From Gammaproteobacteria bacterium (lineage in GTDB: Bacteria; Pseudomonadota; Gammaproteobacteria; UWMA-0217), in contig JALVPS010000050.1 of NCBI GenBank assembly GCA_027031685.1, positions 1 through 19,838 on the forward strand: a stretch of DNA of 19,838 bases, in the 5' to 3' direction. Numbering within the stretch: position 1 is the first letter of the stretch; each line of letters opens with the position of its first letter. The notes under the pieces are model-generated. The model searched no databases and was not told where the DNA came from. It worked only from the letters and a program-made list of their open reading frames with translations. Below are positions 13,135 through 19,838 of this stretch, piece by piece. A program made the position numbers and the translations under genes.

Positions 13135-15117
13135 TCAATCCGGCACGTCGATGTCGAACTCGATGTCGCCGATGTCCTCGTGCAAGGCCACCACCTCCTT
13201 GGCCGGCACCCGCGACAGCTCCATCTTGTAGGCTAGGAACCACATCATGAACACGCCCAGGGCCCACCACAGCAGCTGCCAGGCCCAGATGGACGGCATG
13301 CCGAAGATCCAGGTGGAGGCATCGTTGGGGTTGCCGAAGATGGTATTGCCGATGACCGCGCCCGGACCGATGCCGAAGAAGAACCACACCAGGGTGATGA
13401 TCCATGCCAGCGGCACCAGCGAGCGCTTGTCGGCCGGCAGGCTGGCGTGCTCGCGCAGGAAGTTGTGGAAGGTCATGCGGTGCTCGCGCTCGCGCGGGTT
13501 CTGCGTCACGGCCGACACCAGGATGGCGATGGTGAGGTTGAACAGGATGCCCCAGCCGGCCGAGTGGATGGTCATGGGCCAGCGGCCCCAGGGCATGAAC
13601 TGGGCGCCGATCTTCTCCGTCAGGGTGACGGCGATCAGGCCGGCGATGAGGCCCAACACCACCCCCTGGCGGGTGAGGAACGGCCACCAGCACACGGCGA
13701 TCAGCGCCGGCCACATCTGGAAGCCGTAGGCCACCGCCAGGCCGCCCAGCAGCACCAGCGCGTCCTTGGCGTGGGTGGCCACCAGCAGCGCCGCCAGCAC
13801 GATGATGATGACGCCGATGCGGCCCCACAGCTTCTGCGTCTTGTGCGAGGCGTTGGGCAGGATGAAGCGCTTGAGGATGTCGCGCGTCAGCATGCCGCCG
13901 GCGGTGGACATGTAGGCCGCGCCGGTGGACTGCATGGCCGCCAGGGCGCACACCGACAGCAGGCCCACCAGCCAGGGCACCGTGTCACTCATCAGGTTGA
14001 TGAGCTGTGGCACCAACATGCCCTGCTTGCCGGCCGACTCCATGATGTCCTTGCCGCCCAGCAGCGGGCCGAGCACGTTGTTCACCAGCTCCGGATGGGC
14101 CGCCAGGAACTTGGTGTCGGCACCCAGGAAGTGCGAGCCGATGCCCTGGATGGCGGTGAAGAACATGAGGATGAAGCCGATGCCGAAGCTGGAGGCCCAT
14201 ACCTGCTGCGGGGCGAAGGGGGCCGGGCTGTGGTTGGAGAAGGCCCACATGGAGAAGGCCGGCGCCGACTGGATGCCCATGAGGGCGAACATGTAGGTGA
14301 GCACCATGATGCCGGTCCAGGCCCCGCCCACCGGCGCCGTGGCCGTGCCCAGGCCGGCACCGAACTGGATCACGCCTGGGATGGCCACGTAGCTGGAATA
14401 GCCGTCGGGCGTGGTCTTGCCGAACACCGCCTTGCCGTCCGGCCCCACCGAGGCCAGCACGGCGATGCGCTCGTTGAGGGCGTCCCAGCCGCCCACGGCG
14501 TTGAGGGCGATGACGCCGATGGCCACGATGCCGCCGGCCAGCAGGATGGCCTGCGCCGAGTCCACGTAGGCCACCGCGCGCAGCCCGCCGGAGGCCACGT
14601 AGATGATGACCACGATGGACAGCAGCCACATGCCCACCTCGACGCCCAGCATGCCGTCGGTGAGCACGTTGAACAGGAAGCCGGAGGCGCGCAGCTGCAG
14701 GCCCAGATAGGGGATGGAGAAGATCAGCGCCACCAGCACCACCAGCAGGCGGATGGTGTCGGAGCGGAAGTAGTAGGACAGCATCTCGCCGGGGGTGACG
14801 AAGCCGAAGCGCTTGCCCAGCATCCACTGCCGCTTGAGGAAGATCACCCCGGTGAAGGGAATGGTGATGGCGTAGAACGACGCGTAGGCGTACTGGAAGC
14901 CGTCACGGTAGATCAGCCCCGGGTGGCCCATGAAGGTCCAGCCGGAGAACGAGGTCGCCGTCGCCGCCAGGATGAACACCCACAGCGAGATGCGGCGACC
15001 GGCCACGAAGTAGTCGCTGGCGGTCCTGGCCGAGAGGGCACCCTTGATGCCCCAGAAGATGCAGTACGACCAGTACAGCGCGACGAACACGAAAAGCCAT
15101 ACGACTTTTGCCTCCAT
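13135..15117 (-). CDS. Sodium:solute symporter (SSS/SLC5 family), likely carboxylate/acetate
   Basis: The product is 660 aa from the ATG at 15117, preceded by GAGGAGG. Upstream in-frame codons are rejected because they overlap the leader. It is a polytopic protein of about 12-13 membrane segments with SSS features. These include an N-terminal SDYFVAGRRI motif, ATSFSGWTFMGHPG for Na+/substrate binding in TM1, and the STGAAYMSTAGGMLTRDI loop. At 660 aa it is longer than ActP (about 550), with an extended C-terminus ending in an acidic stretch. It has its own sigma-54 promoter and two GTTAC palindromes upstream, directly after the regulator gene, and an intrinsic terminator downstream. The nearby acs suggests acetate or a related short carboxylate as substrate, but the sequence alone does not fix this. 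Confidence 0.92.
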   Translation of the reverse strand: MEAKVVWLFVFVALYWSYCIFWGIKGALSARTASDYFVAGRRISLWVFILAATATSFSGWTFMGHPGLIYRDGFQYAYASFYAITIPFTGVIFLKRQWMLGKRFGFVTPGEMLSYYFRSDTIRLLVVLVALIFSIPYLGLQLRASGFLFNVLTDGMLGVEVGMWLLSIVVIIYVASGGLRAVAYVDSAQAILLAGGIVAIGVIALNAVGGWDALNERIAVLASVGPDGKAVFGKTTPDGYSSYVAIPGVIQFGAGLGTATAPVGGAWTGIMVLTYMFALMGIQSAPAFSMWAFSNHSPAPFAPQQVWASSFGIGFILMFFTAIQGIGSHFLGADTKFLAAHPELVNNVLGPLLGGKDIMESAGKQGMLVPQLINLMSDTVPWLVGLLSVCALAAMQSTGAAYMSTAGGMLTRDILKRFILPNASHKTQKLWGRIGVIIIVLAALLVATHAKDALVLLGGLAVAYGFQMWPALIAVCWWPFLTRQGVVLGLIAGLIAVTLTEKIGAQFMPWGRWPMTIHSAGWGILFNLTIAILVSAVTQNPREREHRMTFHNFLREHASLPADKRSLVPLAWIITLVWFFFGIGPGAVIGNTIFGNPNDASTWIFGMPSIWAWQLLWWALGVFMMWFLAYKMELSRVPAKEVVALHEDIGDIEFDIDVPD

Positions 15118-15222
15118 CGGATCAGGTCCTCCTCGATTGATTGAATGTGTGCTTGCGCGGACCCCGGCGACGGCGGGCACCCCCCGCGGGCGAACGACGG
15201 ACCGGCATCCACCCTTGCCGAA

Positions 15223-15238
15223 TGCAAATTGTGGGCCA
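15223..15238 (-). promoter_or_regulatory. Sigma-54 promoter of the symporter gene
   Basis: Read on the - strand, TGGCCCACAATTTGCA matches TGGCAC-N5-TTGCA with one change in the -24 box. GG and GC are separated by exactly 10 nt. The predicted transcription start is near 15212, giving a leader of about 95 nt before the ATG at 15117. The adjacent NtrC-type regulator with an intact GAFTGA loop supports the call. Confidence 0.75.
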
Positions 15239-15243
15239 CATCA

Positions 15244-15269
15244 CACTTTCACACCCGATCAAGAAAGTG
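15244..15269. promoter_or_regulatory. Inverted repeat just upstream of the symporter sigma-54 promoter
   Basis: CACTTTC (15244-15250) and GAAAGTG (15263-15269) form a perfect 7-nt inverted repeat with a 12-nt spacer. It spans about -32 to -57 relative to the predicted start, between the promoter and the GTTAC palindromes. It could bind a second regulator. No other copy was noticed. Confidence 0.35.
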
Positions 15270-15352
15270 GGCCGCAAGGCATTGATTCGACAGCGGATTT
15301 CCACGGCCGGCAGGGCACGCCCTTCGCCGCAGCGGGTGGAGCAGCGGCCATT

Positions 15353-15367
15353 GTTACGCGCCGTAAC
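15353..15367. promoter_or_regulatory. Enhancer-like palindrome 1 (GTTACG-N3-CGTAAC)
   Basis: GTTACGCGCCGTAAC is a perfect inverted repeat with 6-nt arms, centred about 148 bp upstream of the predicted symporter transcription start. Together with the next palindrome, 24 bp away, it looks like a tandem binding site for the adjacent NtrC-type regulator. From memory, GTTAC/GTAAC half-sites resemble those reported for CbrB in pseudomonads, which should be verified. Confidence 0.6.
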
Positions 15368-15376
15368 GCGGGGCGC

Positions 15377-15391
15377 GTTACCATCGGTAAC
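15377..15391. promoter_or_regulatory. Enhancer-like palindrome 2 (GTTACC-N3-GGTAAC)
   Basis: GTTACCATCGGTAAC is a perfect inverted repeat with 6-nt arms, centred about 172 bp upstream of the predicted symporter start. It ends two bases from the stop codon of the response-regulator gene. Its arms share GTTAC/GTAAC with palindrome 1. Confidence 0.6.
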
Positions 15392-15393
15392 AG

Positions 15394-16742
<1,349 letters not shown>

Positions 16743-16746
<4 letters not shown>

Positions 16747-19691
16747 GAACTCGCCTCGCTCGTCTCGCTTTCCGCCCCGGCCAGCGGCAGTTCCACCTCG
16801 AAGCGCGCCCCGCCCAGCGCCCCGTCGGTGGCGCGCACGCGGCCGCCCAGCTCGGTGACGATGTTGTACACCACGGCCAGGCCCAGGCCGGTGCCCTGCC
16901 CGGCCGGCTTGGTGGTGTAGAAGGGTTCGAACAGCTGCCCGCGGCCTTCTGCCGGCAGGCCCGGCCCCTCGTCCTCGATGGCCACCCGCACGCGCCGCCC
17001 GTCGCAGACTCCCTGCACACGGATGCGCCCGTCCGGGGCCGAGGCGTCCACGGCGTTGGCCAGCAGGTTGATGAAGGCCTGGGTGAGGGCCTGCGGATCG
17101 CCCGCCACGCGGCAGTCGGCCGGCAGGTCCACCTCGAAGCGCAGGCGGCGCGCCCGCTTGTCCAGCCGCACCAGGTCCAGGGCCTCCTGCAGGGGTTTGG
17201 CCAGCGGCAGCACCAGGCGCGGCGCGGGGGCGGCGGCGTGGTCACGGTGGCTGTAGGTGAGCAGGGCCTTGAGGATACGGTCGATACGCGCCGTCTGCTC
17301 CAGAATCTGCGCCGCCAACCGCTCGCGCGCCGCGCCGTCGTCGGTGTGCGGCAGGTTCTGCGCCAGGCAGGCGATGCCGGTGAGGGGATTGCCCACCTCG
17401 TGGGCGATACCCGCCGCCAGCCGCCCCAGGGAGCGCAGCCGGTCCTGGTGGGCCAGCTCCTGGGCCAGGGCCTGCTTCTCGGTCACGTCCTCCACCAGCA
17501 GCACGGTGGTGTGGGCCGGCTGGCCGCCGTCGGGGGCCGCCACCTGCAGCCGGCTGCGGTGCAGGTTGAACCAGCGCCGCTGGCCGTCCAGCACCACCTG
17601 CACCTGGTAGCGGTGATCCTCGTCGCCGTGCGCCAGCCCCTGCAGCAGACGCCGCCAGGTGTCGGGCAGCTCCTCCAGGCCGGCCGGGGCCGGCAGGCCG
17701 GTGACCACCGACAGGGCGTAGTTCCACAGGATGACCTCCTCATCGGCGTCCAGCAGGCACACCCCCACCGGCAGTTCGTACAGCACCTGACGCAGGAACT
17801 GGCGCGTGGTCTCCAGCTCGGCGCTCAGGCCGCTCAGGGCGGAGCGCGAGTCGGCCAGGCGCGCCTCCAGGTGGCGGAAGCTGTCGGCCAGGGCGCGGCG
17901 CGCGTCGCTGGACAGCTCCAGGCGCTGGTCGACGATGAGCTGCGCCAGGCGTGGCCCCACCAGCCCGGACAGGTTGCGCTGGATACGCTCGCGCAGGCGC
18001 AGCAGGTGGTGCGGACGGCGCTCGTCGGCCGCCATGCGCAGGTCGCGCAGGGCCAGGTCCACCTCGCGCTCGGCGATCTCCTCGCCCAGCAGGGCCGCCA
18101 GGTGGGCCTTGAACTGGGCCGGCGAGGCCAGCGCCACCACCCCGCCCGCCGCCTGCACCAGGTCCGTGCAGCAGGCCTGCGCCGCGCGCCGCTCGTCCGG
18201 CGACAGGCGCGTGAGCAGCGACACGGCCACGAACAGGCCGCCGTTCACCAGCAGCGACAGGAAGGTGGCGTGGCTCCAGCGCTCCAGCCCCGGCCAGGGC
18301 CGCCAGGTCCACTCCGGCAGCGGGCTGACCAGCCCCGCCTGGGCCAGCATGGGCCACAGCAGGGTCACGGTCCACACGGCGATGCCGCCCAGCAGGCCGG
18401 CGATGAAGCCCCAGCGCGTGGCGCGCCGCCAGAAGATCACCCCCACCACACCGGGCAGGAACTGCACCACCGCCACGAAGGAGATCAGCCCCAGCTGCAC
18501 CAGCCCCTCCTTGTGCACCAGCAGGCGGTAGAAGCCGTAGGCGGCGAACAGGATCATGCCGATCAGCAGGCGCCGCCCCCACAGCAGCCAGCGGTACAGG
18601 TCCAGCTTGGGGTCCGGGTAGCTGGCCGGCAGCAACAGGTGGTTGAGGCACATGTGCGACAGGGCCAGGGTGGTGACGATGACCATGGCCGAGGCCGCCG
18701 ACAGACCGCCCACGAAGGTCAGCAGCGGCAGCCAGCCGGGCGCCTGGGGCGCCAGGCTCACCCCCAGCACGTAGTAGTCGGCCGGCTGCGACAGGGCCAG
18801 CGCCTGCCCCGACCACAGCACCAGCGGGATGGGCAGATTGAGCAGCAACAGGTAGAGGGGAAAGGCCCAGGCCGCCGTGCGCAGGGCGCGCGGCGCGATG
18901 TTCTCCGTGAACAGCATGTGGAACTGGCGCGGCAGCAGGAAGGCCGCCGCGAAGCTCAGCGTGAGCAGGGTCAGCCAGGGCCCCTCGCGGGTGGGCGCGT
19001 AGAGGCGCTGCACGGCCTCCGGGTGGGCCGCCAGCCAGTCGTTCAGGCCGGCCGGCCCGCCCAGCACACCGAACAGGGCGAAGCCCCCCACCGCCAGCAG
19101 TGCCACCAGCTTGACCAGCGACTCGAAGGCGATGGCCACCACCAGCCCGGCGTGCTTCTCGCGCGGCGTCACGTGGCGCGCCCCGAACAGGATGGCGAAC
19201 ACCGTGAGCGTGGCGCACAGGCCGAAGGCGATGAAATCGGGCGGCGTGCGGCTGGACAGCAGCTTGAGGGAGCCCGTCACCGCCTCGATCTGCAGCGACA
19301 GATAGGGCAGCGCCCCCACCAGCATGAACAGCGTCACCAGCACCCCCGACCACTGGCTGCGGTAGCGGAAGGTGAACAGGTCCGCCAGCGAGGTGAGCTG
19401 GTAGTTGCGCACCATGCGCAGCAGCGGCAGCAACAGCACCGGCGCCAGCAGGAAGGCCAGCGTCACGCCCAGATAGATGGTCAGGAAGTTGTAGCCCTGC
19501 TGGGCGGCGAAGCCCACGCTGCCGTAGAAGCTCCAGGTGGTGGCATACACCCCCAGCGACAGCGTGTACACCAGCGGATGGCGCGCCAGCCGCGCCGGCA
19601 CCAGCCCCACGTCCGTGGCATAGGCCACGAAGAACAGCACGAACAGGTACAGCAGGCCCAGCCCGAACAGCAGCTCCAGGCTATAGCTCAC
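16743..19691 (-). CDS. SLC5-domain sensor histidine kinase (CbrA-like)
   Basis: The product is 982 aa from a GTG at 19691 (GGGGAAGGG upstream). The N-terminal ~500 residues form a sodium:solute symporter-like domain of about 13 membrane segments. A soluble linker like the STAC domain follows (about 520-620), then a coiled-coil stretch and a PAS domain (about 645-745). The kinase core has GIAHEVGNPL with His764, the N-box NLLANAVDAS (Asn879), DEGPGL and GTGLGL (933-938). This domain order is that of CbrA, which couples a transporter-like module to a kinase and controls carbon use with CbrB. It has no receiver domain, so it is not a hybrid kinase. Its stop overlaps the regulator start, and its own start lies inside the end of an upstream membrane ORF. 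The ligand is unknown, with acetate or another carboxylate suggested by the neighbours. Confidence 0.94.
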
Positions 19692-19838
19692 CGCCGCCCT
19701 TCCCCGCCTGCAGCCAGGCGATGAGGGCGATCACCACCGCCCACAGCACATACGGCACATACCACAGCCCCGCCGCCCCCCACTGCCCCTGCAGCGGCGA
19801 GACCAGCAGCACCAGCGCCAGCAGCAGCACCACCAGTG
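19681..19838 (-). CDS. Small membrane protein upstream of the CbrA-like kinase (partial, CbrX-like position)
   Basis: This is the C-terminal 51 residues of a frame that enters at the right edge and stops with TAG at 19681. The visible part has two hydrophobic segments, LVVLLLALVLLVSPL and YVLWAVVIALIAWL, and ends QAGKGGGEL. It overlaps the GTG start of the kinase by 11 nt, indicating translational coupling. In Pseudomonas a small ORF, cbrX, is coupled to cbrA in the same position. I cannot confirm homology from the fragment. Confidence 0.65.
   Translation of the reverse strand, partial: LVVLLLALVLLVSPLQGQWGAAGLWYVPYVLWAVVIALIAWLQAGKGGGEL

Noticed and set aside
17238..19724. Open frame of 828 codons on the + strand opposite the histidine kinase
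   Set aside because: It is Gln/Gly/His/Arg-rich low-complexity sequence with no domain, and the - strand frame encodes a full CbrA-like kinase. It is a shadow caused by high GC.

Overview
The window is about 19.8 kb of GC-rich DNA with dense, strongly G/C-ending coding sequence. The gene content suggests a respiratory gammaproteobacterium. It has CsrA, a CbrA/CbrB-type two-component system, acetyl-CoA synthetase next to a cNMP/CBS/DUF294 protein, and several c-type cytochromes. A Chromatiales/Ectothiorhodospiraceae-like chemolithotroph would fit, but that placement is inference. No rRNA, tRNA, CRISPR array, insertion sequence or prophage gene was seen.

Left part (1-4212, + strand). The window opens in the C-terminus of a multiheme cytochrome c. 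Next comes a secreted or outer-membrane protein of unknown function with a lysine-free Arg/His-rich tail, closed by a clear intrinsic terminator. A near-perfect sigma-54 promoter follows, preceded by a palindromic enhancer-like site and an IHF-like site. It heads a four-gene operon: a fused monoheme cytochrome-porin (Cyc2-like), a diheme c4-type cytochrome, a membrane-anchored tetraheme NapC/NirT cytochrome, and a CsrA paralog. Together the three cytochromes could form an outer membrane-periplasm-inner membrane electron route, with a built-in post-transcriptional regulator.

Middle part (4409-12801, mostly - strand). A PKD-like/SGNH esterase lipoprotein of visibly lower GC lies downstream of an OafA-type acyltransferase. 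Then come acs, a 94-aa two-TM protein and a cNMP-CBS-DUF294 nucleotidyltransferase-like protein, all on the - strand. Two small unknown membrane proteins (143 and 54 aa) are divergent from the DUF294 gene. Facing them is a membrane-anchored TPR protein, coupled to a 76-aa membrane protein.

Right part (13072-19838, - strand). A large sodium:solute symporter ends in an intrinsic terminator. It is preceded by an intergenic region with a sigma-54 promoter and two tandem GTTAC/GTAAC palindromes. Upstream sit an NtrC-type response regulator and an SLC5-domain histidine kinase of the CbrA type. The kinase is translationally coupled to a small membrane ORF cut by the window edge. The simplest reading is a sigma-54-dependent carboxylate (probably acetate) sensing and uptake module, with acs as the metabolic partner.
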